Shown here: positions 1-8,654 of the stretch, in pieces
Layout: every line of letters starts with the position of its first letter
Position numbering within the stretch: position 1 is the stretch's first letter
Assembly: GCA_017559385.1 (NCBI GenBank)
Contig: JAFYSK010000036.1
Location: forward strand, 1-64,000
From: Paludibacteraceae bacterium
GTDB lineage: Bacteria > Bacteroidota > Bacteroidia > Bacteroidales > Paludibacteraceae
Direction: 5' to 3'
DNA length: 64,000 bases
Made by a program: the position numbers and the translations under genes
Notes under the pieces: generated by a model
The model's input: only the letters and a program-made list of their open reading frames with translations
Told to the model about the DNA's origin: nothing
Database searches by the model: none

Positions 1-408
1 ACCCTCAGCAGCAGCGAAAGACTCGTGACCTGCCAAGAAAGCGAAGCACTCGGTCTCCTCGCGGAGCAAACGAGCTGCCAAGTTACCGTGACCAAGACCT
101 ACCAAACGGTCGTCAGCTACAGAACCAGGGATACAGAATGCCTGCAAACCGATACCGATAGCCTCAGCAGCGTCAGCAGCGTTCTTGCAACCTTTCTTAA
201 TAGCGATAGCGGTACCTACCACGTAAGCCCACTTAGCGTTCTCAAAGCAAATCATTTGGGTCTCCTCGCAAGTCATGTAAGGATCCAAACCGTATTGCTC
301 GCAAATTTGATTAGCCTCTTCGATAGAAGCAATACCATGTGCGTTAAGCGCAGCGAGTACTTGTTTCTCGCGGCGATCTTGTGATTCGAATTGAACTGGA
401 CGGATCAT
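1..408 (-). CDS. GGGtGRT family protein (3' end cut off)
   Basis: My own translation of the minus strand from the ATG at 408 gives 136 open codons running off the left edge; it begins MIRPVQFESQDRREKQVLAA. The sequence resembles the GGGtGRT proteins of Bacteroidota and Clostridia, a family named for a conserved motif that would lie in the missing C-terminal part. Its biochemical role is unknown. It starts 18 bp after the stop of the IscU/NifU-like gene, and this pairing is usual for the family, so a role beside iron-sulfur cluster handling is an inference from context. It should be cotranscribed from the promoter at 1207-1237. Confidence 0.75.
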   Translation of the reverse strand, partial: MIRPVQFESQDRREKQVLAALNAHGIASIEEANQICEQYGLDPYMTCEETQMICFENAKWAYVVGTAIAIKKGCKNAADAAEAIGIGLQAFCIPGSVADDRLVGLGHGNLAARLLREETECFAFLAGHESFAAAEG

Positions 409-426
409 AGTTTTACTCCTTTCTTA

Positions 427-1128
427 TTATTCATGACGTGGATCAATAAATTTAACTGCGCCTTGCTCCTCGGTTGTACGGCCATAAGTACCGGTAACCT
501 TCTTCAAAGCCTCCTCTGCTGGAACGCCCTTCTTGATAGCATCCATGAATTTGCCCATGTGAACGAACTCATAGCCGCAAGTCTCGTTGTCAGCATCCAA
601 ATATTGCTTGGTGATGTAACCCTCGGTGAGTTGGAGGTAGCGTGAACCTTTAGCTTTGGTAGCGAACAAAGTACCAGTTTGGCTTACGAGACCCTTACCC
701 AAGTCCTCAAGACCAGCTCCGATAGGCAGACCACCCTCAGAGAAAGCAGATTGAGTACGTCCGTAAACGATTTGGAGGAACAACTCGCGCATAGCGGTGT
801 TGATAGCATCGCACACGAGGTCGGTATTGAGTGCCTCGAGGATAGTCTTACCTACCAAAATCTCGCTTGCCATAGCAGCAGAGTGAGTCATACCTGAGCA
901 ACCGATAGTCTCGATGAGAGCCTCCTCGATGATACCATTCTTAACGTTCAAACTGAGTTTGCATGCACCTTGTTGTGGAGCACACCAACCGATACCGTGA
1001 GTCATACCAGAGATGTCAGCGATCTCTTTAGCTTTCACCCACTTACCCTCTTCTGGGATAGGAGCTGGACCATGGTTAGGTCCTTTAGCTACTTGGCACA
1101 TTTCCTGTACCTCTTTGCTGTAAATCAT
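427..1128 (-). CDS. IscU/NifU-like iron-sulfur cluster scaffold protein
   Basis: This 233-residue protein resembles the NifU N-terminal/IscU fold. It has a Cys in WCAPQQGACKL (about residues 48-58) and a GCSGMTH motif (about 77-83), which are the kind of conserved Cys used to assemble Fe-S clusters. It is longer than classic IscU (about 130 residues), with a C-terminal extension of about 100 residues typical of the version paired with GGGtGRT proteins. It is the first gene of a two-gene operon. The leader between the promoter (1207-1237) and the ATG holds 9-bp repeats. No iscS or suf genes are in the window, so scaffold function rests on family resemblance. Confidence 0.75.
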   Translation of the reverse strand: MIYSKEVQEMCQVAKGPNHGPAPIPEEGKWVKAKEIADISGMTHGIGWCAPQQGACKLSLNVKNGIIEEALIETIGCSGMTHSAAMASEILVGKTILEALNTDLVCDAINTAMRELFLQIVYGRTQSAFSEGGLPIGAGLEDLGKGLVSQTGTLFATKAKGSRYLQLTEGYITKQYLDADNETCGYEFVHMGKFMDAIKKGVPAEEALKKVTGTYGRTTEEQGAVKFIDPRHE

Positions 1129-1148
1129 AATGTTTATAAGTTAAAAAA

Positions 1149-1175
1149 GTTTTAATTGTTTTAGAAGTTTCAAAG
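1149..1175 (-). repeat. 9-bp tandem repeat in the leader of the Fe-S scaffold gene
   Basis: On the plus strand three units read GTTTTAATT, GTTTTAGAA and GTTTCAAAG. They lie between the minus-strand promoter (1207-1237) and the start codon at 1128. The same GTTTTAGAA unit recurs in front of prfC and the nucleoside permease. Confidence 0.6.
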
Positions 1176-1206
1176 GTTAGAATGCCTAATAACGCATTTT
1201 CGGGTG

Positions 1207-1237
1207 CAAAGGTACGAAAAAGATTGGAAATATGCAA
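1207..1237 (-). promoter_or_regulatory. Bacteroidota promoter for the Fe-S scaffold/GGGtGRT operon
   Basis: Read on the minus strand: -33 TTG (1235-1237, extended to TTGCATA), 20 bp, -7 TACCTTTG (1207-1214). The leader to the ATG at 1128 is about 75 nt. Confidence 0.8.
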
Positions 1238-1253
1238 GGTTTCTTACAGAAAA

Positions 1254-1281
1254 GTTGAAAGTTTAGAGTTGAAAGTTGAAT
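1254..1281 (+). repeat. 7-bp tandem repeat (four units)
   Basis: The units GTTGAAA, GTTTAGA, GTTGAAA and GTTGAAT lie head to tail in the region between the divergent promoters of the Fe-S scaffold gene and the lipoprotein gene. Apart from these repeats and the two promoters I see nothing else in 1129-1429. Confidence 0.6.
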
Positions 1282-1316
1282 GGTAATGAATATATTTTTA
1301 TTTTTTAATAAAATAG

Positions 1317-1347
1317 TTGCATATGTCAAAAAAAAGTTGTAACTTTG
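1317..1347 (+). promoter_or_regulatory. Bacteroidota promoter for the lipoprotein/OmpA operon
   Basis: -33 TTG (1317-1319, extended TTGCATA), 20 bp, -7 TAACTTTG (1340-1347). The start codon is at 1430, leaving a leader of about 75 nt. Confidence 0.8.
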
Positions 1348-1429
1348 CAGGCTAATTGGAGTATCATGTCAAAACTTGAAATTCCAAGATTAACAACCCG
1401 AAATTAATAACATCAAACAACAAAGTAAT

Positions 1430-3280
1430 ATGAAACATTTATTAACTGTTTTATCAATGGTGAGCGTATTTAGCTTATCCTTATTGATACAAGGATGTGA
1501 AGCTGATGTTGATTTGAACAACATTGATACATCCGTTAAGGTTAATGCCAATGTAGCCACACCTATTGGTTCGATCAGAGCCACATTGGGTGACTTCTTC
1601 GGAGATGGCACTTTTGGAATTACGATTGACAGCATCAAGAATCATGGTGTATTAACTTTCAGAGATACATTCAGTATCGAGCGTGAATTCCACTCAATAG
1701 ACTTGAGCAAGTACATCAGTAGTACCCAACTCGATTTGGATGTATATAACCAGTTAAAGCCACTGTTGGTTGGAGGCAAACTACAAGGCAATGGCCAACA
1801 AATCAAGTTCCAATTCCCTTTGACACTTAAGTTGAGCGGTATCAACCAACAAACTTCTAGCCAACGCATCGACAGCGCTTTGATCAAAGATGCTAGTTTC
1901 GTTAGCACCCTTAATCAAGTAGGCAATTCTATTGAATGGGACTGGATTGATAAGGTAACAATCAATTTAGGGGAAAATTTCCATCGTCCTGCAGGAAATA
2001 GCATTACCATTTACCAAAAGGGAGATAACTATTCATATGGTCAGGAAATACATATCAATATTGATGAATTCTCACTCAACTTGATGAAAAACAAGACTCC
2101 ACAGGCTTGGCAAGATTATCGCAACAATGTTACAGACTCTTGCTCAGTTGACATTGCTATCTACATGACGGTACCAACATCAGCTGGTGAAATAGAGATA
2201 CCTACTAACTCTGCTTTCCAATATAAATTAGCAGTACAATTTATTGATCATCACGCTGTATGGGGTATGTTTGAACCTAGCGATGACATGTCAGCCACTG
2301 CAGAAGATCGTATTGGCGATTTCTGGGAGCCATGGAATAGCATCAGCAAACTGTGCTTGCCACTAGCCCAACCTAGTGTAGATGTAGCTATTACTACACA
2401 GCTGGCTGGCGCACTGATCCTAGAGGGAGACCACCTATACACAAAAAACGAACAAGGTGATATCCGATATGCTACATTCGGTGGACAAAAAACATTGTAT
2501 AAGTACTTCACCAAAAACGAATATCTACCTTTAGACAGTGAGATTGGAGCAGAGACAGATATTCATGTCTTATTTGACAATGACCCCGAGCGTGGATGTT
2601 TGGATAAATTGTTCGCCATTCGTCCAGATTACATAGGTTATAAGTTTGCAGTTAAATTCAACGAGCAAGAAACCCCACAAATTCGTATGACCAAGAACAC
2701 TAGCATTCGACTAGATGCCGCATGCGATTTGCCTATGATCTTCAACGAAGGTCTAGAAATAGCTTATTCAGACACCATCAACGATATTGACCTGAGTGCA
2801 TTGGATATAGATTCAATCTTGAACAGTGTTACCGTACTAGATACATTGGAGGAGGCTGAGGCTAAATTAGTGATCACATTAGAGAACAGCATTCCACTAG
2901 AGTTCATCGGCAAGTTGACATGCTTGGATGCTAACGGCAATATCATTATCGATCCAAAGACCAACGAGCCATTTATCCTGACAGAGAAAGACTCTATAGT
3001 GATTGCTGCACCAAAGTTCACCTTTGAGAATCACGCATGGTCATCTACTGCAACCGAGAGTATTGAGGTAATCAATGTAGATCGCGAAGACCTAGAGACC
3101 ATCAAAAAGATCAATAAGGTGGTATTCTATATAGAGTTAAACGACAAGGCTATGCAACAGGCATACAACCAGGGATTGTTTAATGTAAAATTGACAAATG
3201 ACAACTACTTGCGCGTGAAACTTGGTGTAGGTGCAAGCGTGGAGGCTGTCCTAAATTTTGACTCAGTTATTAATCAATAA
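1430..3280 (+). CDS. Hypothetical lipoprotein of 616 residues
   Basis: I do not recognise a functional family. The N-terminus is a lipoprotein signal: Lys-3, a hydrophobic stretch and the lipobox LIQGC with Cys-23. The mature protein is rich in beta-prone segments, Asp and Thr, with no obvious catalytic motif; two stretches rich in VDTL/TLEN pattern suggest repeated beta domains. It begins an operon with the OmpA-like barrel gene 17 bp downstream, which has a clear AAGGAGG-type RBS. This suggests a surface or periplasmic partner of that barrel, but this is inference. Bacteroidota often encode such lipoproteins next to DUF5723 barrels. Confidence 0.7.
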   Translation: MKHLLTVLSMVSVFSLSLLIQGCEADVDLNNIDTSVKVNANVATPIGSIRATLGDFFGDGTFGITIDSIKNHGVLTFRDTFSIEREFHSIDLSKYISSTQLDLDVYNQLKPLLVGGKLQGNGQQIKFQFPLTLKLSGINQQTSSQRIDSALIKDASFVSTLNQVGNSIEWDWIDKVTINLGENFHRPAGNSITIYQKGDNYSYGQEIHINIDEFSLNLMKNKTPQAWQDYRNNVTDSCSVDIAIYMTVPTSAGEIEIPTNSAFQYKLAVQFIDHHAVWGMFEPSDDMSATAEDRIGDFWEPWNSISKLCLPLAQPSVDVAITTQLAGALILEGDHLYTKNEQGDIRYATFGGQKTLYKYFTKNEYLPLDSEIGAETDIHVLFDNDPERGCLDKLFAIRPDYIGYKFAVKFNEQETPQIRMTKNTSIRLDAACDLPMIFNEGLEIAYSDTINDIDLSALDIDSILNSVTVLDTLEEAEAKLVITLENSIPLEFIGKLTCLDANGNIIIDPKTNEPFILTEKDSIVIAAPKFTFENHAWSSTATESIEVINVDREDLETIKKINKVVFYIELNDKAMQQAYNQGLFNVKLTNDNYLRVKLGVGASVEAVLNFDSVINQ

Positions 3281-3297
3281 ATAAAGGAGGAATCACG

Positions 3298-5826
3298 ATG
3301 AAAAAGACATTACGAAACATACTGATTGCTATACTCCTATTAGGCGCATCATCGGCTAGTGCACAACAGGTCAACACCTTGTATTTCCTAGAGAACGCTC
3401 CGATGCGTCATACAATCAACCCTGCATTTCAACCTGTAAGCAATTTTTATCTCACATTGCCTATTATCGGCTATACCAGTTTATGGACAGGAACCAATAG
3501 TTGGACTATGTCGGACTTTATTTTCAAAGGTCCTAACGGTCAGACTATCACTCCATTCCACCCTGATGCACCAGCCAACTGGTTGGATAACAAGCCTAAT
3601 ACCTTTGCCATGGATATGGATGCCAACTTCAATATCCTGGGACTAGGCTTCAGAATCAAACAGAACAGTTATCTTCATATCAACATAAGCGAGCATTTAA
3701 TACTTGGAGCGAATGTTTCTAGTTCAGTATTTAAGTTGAATGACTTGAGTTCTGGTAGTACACTTCCTATATCACTAGGCGGCAATGCAATGGCTTATAC
3801 CGATTTTGCATTAGGTTTTTCACACAACATTAATCGCAAATGGACCGTTGGTGGAAAATTGAAAGTATTGGTAGGACAAGCACATGTGGGATTAAAGATC
3901 AATGATTTGCGATTATCCACATCACTTGACTCACTGCATGCAATGGGCAATGGTAGTTTGCAATTTGCTGCTCCATTGAATATGAGCAGCATACCTAGCG
4001 ACCCTAGTGAATTAGGCGATTATAATATAGAAGATCTATACAGCAATATTACTGATGCAGCTAGCACAAAGGATATGGTGAAAGAAATCATCAAGCCTGC
4101 AGGTATAGGTGTTGCATTTGATTTAGGTTTCACCTACAAACCAATTGAGCAATTGCAGTTGAGCGCATCAGTAACTGATCTTGGTTTTATTCGTTGGCAC
4201 AATTACGCAAGCACCCAATTTAGTGTAGACACTACATTCACTGGCGTAGATTTGGAATATGGCAATTATGGTGATCTCAACGGATTTGATAGCGATGCTA
4301 TGATGAATGATCTGAGCGATCATTTAGCTGGCTATAGCAATGGCATTCATGTAGAAGAGATCGAAAAAGGTTTTCCATACATAAATATGCTGACTGCCAA
4401 CCTGAATGTTGGTATAGATGCTAATTTCTGGAAAAATCGCGTAGGCGTAGGCGTATATTCGCGCACTCGTTTCTACAATTCGCATATCACCGAAGAATTA
4501 ACACTAGGCGCAGCATTTCGTCCTGTTAACTGGTTTAACCTTGCTGCATCATACTCATTCATTAATGGCAATTGGAGCAATATAGGAGCGGCCATCTCTC
4601 TAGCACCATACGATGGTATTATGCTGACATTGGCAACAGACTATATCCCTACCAGTTATGCAAAAGCTACACTAGACAATGCGAATATTTCTTTGCCATA
4701 TAAAACTCCAGGCGTAAATGTATCTTTTGGAGTAGCTATCGTGGCAGGAACCAACCCTAAAACACGCGATAAGGATAAAGATGGTGTATGGGATAAGCTC
4801 GATGTCTGCCCTAATACCCCATTGAATGTCATGGTGGATCAGATGGGTTGTCCAATTGACTCAGATGCCGACGGAGTACCTGATTATATGGATAAATGTC
4901 CTCATACACAATCTGCAGCATATGGTTTTATTGACTCAGTAGGTTGTCCTCTGGATACAGATGGAGATGGTGTATACGATTACTTGGATCAATGTCCTAA
5001 CACCCCAGCAGAAGCACGTGCCTATGTTAACTCAGTAGGTTGTGCAGAAGATAGTGATCAAGATGGTGTATACGATTACTTGGATCAATGTCCTAACACC
5101 CCTATTGCAGCACAAGGTTTGGTTGACTCTGTAGGTTGCCCTATCGATACTGATGGTGATGGTGTATATGATTATTTGGATCTATGTCCAGACACCAAAG
5201 AAGAGGCATACGGAATGATTGATCAAAATGGTTGTCCACTAGATACCGATAAAGATGGCATCTACGATTATATCGATCAGTGTCCTAACACCCCAGCAGA
5301 GGCTCGCAACTATGTTGACTCAGTAGGTTGTAGTCTAGACAGCGACGGCGATGGTGTATACGACTACGAAGATGTATGCCCTTCTGTACCAGGTATCAAA
5401 GAGAACTTAGGTTGTCCAGAGGTTAAGCGCGAAGTTCGTAACCTATTGAAGAAAGCGATGTCTGGTATTGAGTTTGAGTACAACAAAGCTACTATTTTAC
5501 CTAGCTCATACGCAATTCTTGATGAGATAGCTCAAGTATTTATCGAAAACCCAATTTTCATTGTTGAGGTACAAGGCCACACAGATAATGTAGGAAACGA
5601 TGAATACAATATGGATTTGTCAGAGCGCCGTGCACAATCAGTACGCACCTATCTTGTGAATAAGGGTGTACCTGCAGAGCGTCTAACAGCTAAGGGTTAT
5701 GGTCCTCACAAACCAATTACTAGCAATGACACAGCCAAAGGTAGAGCAACTAACCGCCGTGTAGAATTTAGCATCACATTTGAAGAAGTGTCATACGAAA
5801 TCATTTATGACCGCGTACAGAAATAA
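3298..5826 (+). CDS. Outer-membrane protein: DUF5723-like barrel, calcium-binding TSP3 repeats and OmpA domain
   Basis: The 842-residue protein has a Sec signal ending near ASAQQ (about residue 23) and an N-terminal beta-barrel-like region to about residue 485, with the MRHTINPAFQP start typical of DUF5723. Seven thrombospondin type-3-like repeats of the form DxDxDGvxDxxDxCP follow (about 490-705). The C-terminus is an OmpA/MotB peptidoglycan-binding domain (about 720-835) with GHTDNVG, LSERRAQSV and NRRVEF. The repeats should bind calcium and stiffen the linker between barrel and cell wall. The start is supported by a strong upstream AAGGAGG. It likely anchors the outer membrane to peptidoglycan, with the upstream lipoprotein as a possible partner. 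Confidence 0.85.
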   Translation: MKKTLRNILIAILLLGASSASAQQVNTLYFLENAPMRHTINPAFQPVSNFYLTLPIIGYTSLWTGTNSWTMSDFIFKGPNGQTITPFHPDAPANWLDNKPNTFAMDMDANFNILGLGFRIKQNSYLHINISEHLILGANVSSSVFKLNDLSSGSTLPISLGGNAMAYTDFALGFSHNINRKWTVGGKLKVLVGQAHVGLKINDLRLSTSLDSLHAMGNGSLQFAAPLNMSSIPSDPSELGDYNIEDLYSNITDAASTKDMVKEIIKPAGIGVAFDLGFTYKPIEQLQLSASVTDLGFIRWHNYASTQFSVDTTFTGVDLEYGNYGDLNGFDSDAMMNDLSDHLAGYSNGIHVEEIEKGFPYINMLTANLNVGIDANFWKNRVGVGVYSRTRFYNSHITEELTLGAAFRPVNWFNLAASYSFINGNWSNIGAAISLAPYDGIMLTLATDYIPTSYAKATLDNANISLPYKTPGVNVSFGVAIVAGTNPKTRDKDKDGVWDKLDVCPNTPLNVMVDQMGCPIDSDADGVPDYMDKCPHTQSAAYGFIDSVGCPLDTDGDGVYDYLDQCPNTPAEARAYVNSVGCAEDSDQDGVYDYLDQCPNTPIAAQGLVDSVGCPIDTDGDGVYDYLDLCPDTKEEAYGMIDQNGCPLDTDKDGIYDYIDQCPNTPAEARNYVDSVGCSLDSDGDGVYDYEDVCPSVPGIKENLGCPEVKREVRNLLKKAMSGIEFEYNKATILPSSYAILDEIAQVFIENPIFIVEVQGHTDNVGNDEYNMDLSERRAQSVRTYLVNKGVPAERLTAKGYGPHKPITSNDTAKGRATNRRVEFSITFEEVSYEIIYDRVQK
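4770..5395 (+). repeat. Tandem coding repeats (TSP3 units) within the OmpA-like gene
   Basis: Seven units of about 90-96 bp encode the DxDxDG...CP calcium-binding motifs. Two neighbouring units are nearly identical at DNA level (about 4965-5008 and 5056-5103), so copy number could change by slippage or recombination without loss of frame. Confidence 0.65.
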
Positions 5827-5862
5827 AAACAAATAATAACATACTAAAATCATAATAAGAAA

Positions 5863-6579
5863 ATGGGAAGAGCGTTTGAATATCGCAAAGCGACCAAAAT
5901 GAAAAGATGGGGTCATATGGCCCGCGTATTTACCAAATTAGGCAAGGAGATCACCATGGCAGCTCGTGATGGCGGTCCAGATCCAGATAGTAACCCTCGT
6001 CTTCGTACATTGATGCAACAATGTAAGAAAGAGAACATGCCTAAGGACAACATTGAGCGCGCGATTAAGAAAGCGACAGACAAGTCATCTGAAGGATATA
6101 AGGAGATTTGCTACGAAGGATACGGCCCTCACGGTGTTGCTATCTTTGTGGAGACAGCTACCGACAACAACATGCGTACAGTAGCTAACATTCGTTCATA
6201 CTTTACCAAACACGGTGGTAGCCTAGGTACACAAGGATGTTTGCAATTCTTGTTTGATCGTAAGGCATGCTTTACCGTAGCTGCAAAAGATGGAATCGAT
6301 TTGGACGAACTAGAGTTGGAGTTGATCGACTTCGGAGTTGAAGAGCTTGGTCACGACGAGGAGGAAGGTACCATCGTTATTTATGGTGACTTCAACCAAT
6401 ACTCACAAATGCAAAAATACTTGGAGGACAACGGATTTGAGATACAATCTTGCGAATTCGTTCGTATTCCTAACGACACTAAAACCCTCTCTGACGAGGA
6501 GATGGAATCTGTACAAAAACTCATCGACCGTATTGAGGAAGACGAGGATGTACAAAACGTGTTTACAAACTTAGGTTAA
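5863..6579 (+). CDS. yebC: YebC/PmpR (TACO1) family protein
   Basis: The 238-residue protein starts MGRAFEYRKATKMKRWGHMA, close to the family signature of GR-x-KW-x-x-I, followed by KLGKEITMAARDGGPDPDSN and MPKDNIERAIKKA. The middle YEGYGPHGVA and TDNNMRTV motifs are also typical. YebC-like proteins were first called transcription regulators; members including TACO1 are now linked to ribosomes and to translation of proline-rich stretches. Length matches the family. It lies 36 bp after the OmpA-like gene and before rsmG, so it may be read from the same transcript. I see no promoter of its own. Confidence 0.9.
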   Translation: MGRAFEYRKATKMKRWGHMARVFTKLGKEITMAARDGGPDPDSNPRLRTLMQQCKKENMPKDNIERAIKKATDKSSEGYKEICYEGYGPHGVAIFVETATDNNMRTVANIRSYFTKHGGSLGTQGCLQFLFDRKACFTVAAKDGIDLDELELELIDFGVEELGHDEEEGTIVIYGDFNQYSQMQKYLEDNGFEIQSCEFVRIPNDTKTLSDEEMESVQKLIDRIEEDEDVQNVFTNLG

Positions 6580-6655
6580 GGTTATAGGACGCCCTGCGGG
6601 CTAATAGGTTATAGGTTATAGGCTATAGGCTATAGGTTATAGGCAAGGGGCGAAA
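6580..6655 (+). repeat. 7-bp tandem repeats between yebC and rsmG
   Basis: Units GGTTATA (6580), then from 6607 GGTTATA, GGTTATA, GGCTATA, GGCTATA, GGTTATA, GGCAAGG and GGCGAAA in strict 7-bp register. A small GCCC-TGC-GGGC palindrome at about 6591-6601 separates the first unit from the array. The array ends five bases before the rsmG start codon, so it replaces the usual RBS region. Confidence 0.75.
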
Positions 6656-6660
6656 CGCAT

Positions 6661-7308
6661 ATGAATATCAACGAATTTGATAAAGCAGGTGTAGAGGCGA
6701 TCAAGGAGCAATTCTCCTTGTCGCCTTTACAAATAGAGCAATTTAACCAATTGGGCGAATTATATCGCGATTGGAATGCCAAAATCAATGTCATATCTCG
6801 CAAAGATATTGATAATCTATTTCCACACCACATCATCCACTCACTGGCCATTGCTAAGGTACTAAACTTTCAAGCAGGTACCACCCTACTGGATGTAGGT
6901 ACTGGCGGCGGGTTTCCAGGTATACCATTGGCTATTCTGTTCCCAGAGTGCCAATTCACACTAGTGGATAGTATTGGTAAAAAGATTCTCGTTGCTAGCG
7001 AAGTGGCCAAATCGTTGGGACTACAAAATGTTCGCTGTATCAAAGAGCGCATTGAAGAAGAAAAAGGACAATTTGACTTTGTTATCAGCCGTGCAGTAAT
7101 GCCAATGGGAGACCTAGTAAAATTGGTCCGCAAGAATGTGAGTCACAAACATAGCAATGCCATGCCCAATGGACTAATGGTATTGAAAGGCGGCAAACTA
7201 GAGGGTGAACTACACGAATTCAAGAAATATGTAGAACAAACACCTATCACAGACTTCTTCAAAGACGAATGGTACAAGGAGAAATATGTGATTTATTTGC
7301 CTTTATAA
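6661..7308 (+). CDS. rsmG: 16S rRNA (guanine527-N7)-methyltransferase RsmG
   Basis: RsmG (GidB) uses SAM to methylate G527 in the 530 loop of 16S rRNA; loss gives low-level streptomycin resistance in other bacteria. The 215-residue protein shows the family hallmarks: NWNAKINVISRKD-like segment (WNAKINVISRKD, about 40-51), HHIIHSLA, the SAM-binding LLDVGTGGGFPGIPLA (about 80-95), and the VISRAV motif (about 141-146). Length is normal for the family. Its leader consists of 7-bp repeats rather than a recognisable RBS. It heads a compact run with the hydrolase, prmA and mnmE, a grouping of RNA and ribosome modification genes. Confidence 0.93.
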   Translation: MNINEFDKAGVEAIKEQFSLSPLQIEQFNQLGELYRDWNAKINVISRKDIDNLFPHHIIHSLAIAKVLNFQAGTTLLDVGTGGGFPGIPLAILFPECQFTLVDSIGKKILVASEVAKSLGLQNVRCIKERIEEEKGQFDFVISRAVMPMGDLVKLVRKNVSHKHSNAMPNGLMVLKGGKLEGELHEFKKYVEQTPITDFFKDEWYKEKYVIYLPL

Positions 7309-7316
7309 GGCTGCTA

Positions 7317-7341
7317 GGTTAAAGGCGAAAGGTTAAAGGTG
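7317..7341 (+). repeat. 7-bp tandem repeats in the leader of the MBL-fold gene
   Basis: Units GGTTAAA, GGCGAAA, GGTTAAA and GGTG run directly into the ATG at 7342. They share the GG-start 7-bp pattern seen before rsmG. Confidence 0.6.
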
Positions 7342-7878
7342 ATGAATATAGAAACATTCTATTTTAATCCTTATAGGGAGTGTACCTATGTACTAATCAA
7401 TGACCACAAGCAGGCGGTTATCATAGATGCCGGCATGTATGATACGCGCGAACAGCAGCGTTTTGCACAGTATATCAAAGCCCATCAATTGACACCTGTA
7501 GCATTGCTAATCACCCATGCTCATCCAGATCATGTATGCGGACAAGAGTATGTGGAGAAGACCTATGGTCTTAGTGCCATTATTCGACCTGCAGAAGGTA
7601 GTCTGCCCATAGAAGGATTTGATATTCAGGTGATCAGCACACCTGGGCACAAAGAAGATTGCGTATGCTACTATCTACCAGAGGAGAATATTCTCTTTAC
7701 AGGTGATACTCTTTTCCAAGAATCGATTGGGCGTACGGACCTGCCTGGCGGAGACATGCATGAGTTGATGCTATCATTACGCAAACTGGTAGTCTTGCCA
7801 GAAGAGACTAAAGTATATCCTGGGCATGGATATCCTACATCCATAGCCCACGAGCGACAATATAATCCCTATTTATAA
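7342..7878 (+). CDS. MBL-fold (glyoxalase II-like) metallohydrolase
   Basis: The 178-residue protein has the zinc-binding signature THAHPDHVCG (about residues 55-64), a second metal Asp in FTGDTLFQESIGRTD (about 127-141) and the late VYPGHG His (about 158-163). This matches small glyoxalase II-like hydrolases of unknown substrate (thioesters such as S-lactoylglutathione are known for relatives, although Bacteroidota mostly lack glutathione). It ends in TAATG, so its stop overlaps the prmA start by one base and the two are translationally coupled. An upstream in-frame GTG at 7339 could also start it; I prefer ATG 7342. Confidence 0.88.
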   Translation: MNIETFYFNPYRECTYVLINDHKQAVIIDAGMYDTREQQRFAQYIKAHQLTPVALLITHAHPDHVCGQEYVEKTYGLSAIIRPAEGSLPIEGFDIQVISTPGHKEDCVCYYLPEENILFTGDTLFQESIGRTDLPGGDMHELMLSLRKLVVLPEETKVYPGHGYPTSIAHERQYNPYL

Positions 7879-8654
7879 TGCAATATACTGTAGCACATTT
7901 GAGTTATTCGTTTGGTCAAGAATGGGAACAAGAACTCTTTGAGCAAGCGATGTGTGACATGGGCTTTGAGGTCTTTGATGGGACTGATGCATATATCCAA
8001 ACGGATGTCTTAGAAAAGCAACAAGAAGTGATCGAGCAGCTGATTGCCCAAACAGATGGTGTAATGCTAATCAATTGGGAGAATTGTCCAGACGAGAACT
8101 GGAATGCTCAATGGGAAGCAGACCACACTTGCATGGAGCTACCACTAGGAGTACTAATAACTCCTCATTGTGCATTTGGTGCAGGACATCACGAAACAAC
8201 AAGCATGATGATAGCAGCACTGCTAGAGGCAAGAGAAAAAGGATGGTTTACCCAAAATCGTAATGTGCTAGATATGGGTTGTGGTACAGGCGTATTGGGC
8301 ATCATGGCCAAAAAATGCGGTGCTACGCAGGTAGTAGCAGTGGATATTGATGACAAGAGCGTAATGAATAGTTTGGAGAACGCTCAATCAAACAATGTAG
8401 CATTGGATGTGCGTTTAGGTTCTACCCCACCCGAGGGTGAGTATGACCTGATACTAGCCAATATACATCGCAATATCCTAATAGCGCATATGCCAGCATA
8501 TGCCAACAACCTAAAAACAGAGGGAGAATTGTGGCTAAGCGGTTTCTACCAAGCAGATATTGCCTACTTGATCCAAACCGCTGAACAAGTGGGACTGACA
8601 CATATCGAAACACGAAACACAAACGAATGGCAATGGCTTAGATTGAAGAAATGA
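7878..8654 (+). CDS. prmA: Ribosomal protein L11 methyltransferase PrmA
   Basis: PrmA trimethylates ribosomal protein L11 with SAM. The 258-residue protein has an N-terminal substrate-recognition domain (about 1-90) and a methyltransferase domain with FGAGHHETT (about 97-105), VLDMGCGTGVLGIMA (motif I, about 132-146), VVAVDIDD and the catalytic-loop LANIHRNIL. Length is near the family minimum, as is usual in Bacteroidota. It overlaps the hydrolase by one base and mnmE by four bases (ATGA), so the three are tightly coupled in one operon. Confidence 0.93.
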   Translation: MQYTVAHLSYSFGQEWEQELFEQAMCDMGFEVFDGTDAYIQTDVLEKQQEVIEQLIAQTDGVMLINWENCPDENWNAQWEADHTCMELPLGVLITPHCAFGAGHHETTSMMIAALLEAREKGWFTQNRNVLDMGCGTGVLGIMAKKCGATQVVAVDIDDKSVMNSLENAQSNNVALDVRLGSTPPEGEYDLILANIHRNILIAHMPAYANNLKTEGELWLSGFYQADIAYLIQTAEQVGLTHIETRNTNEWQWLRLKK

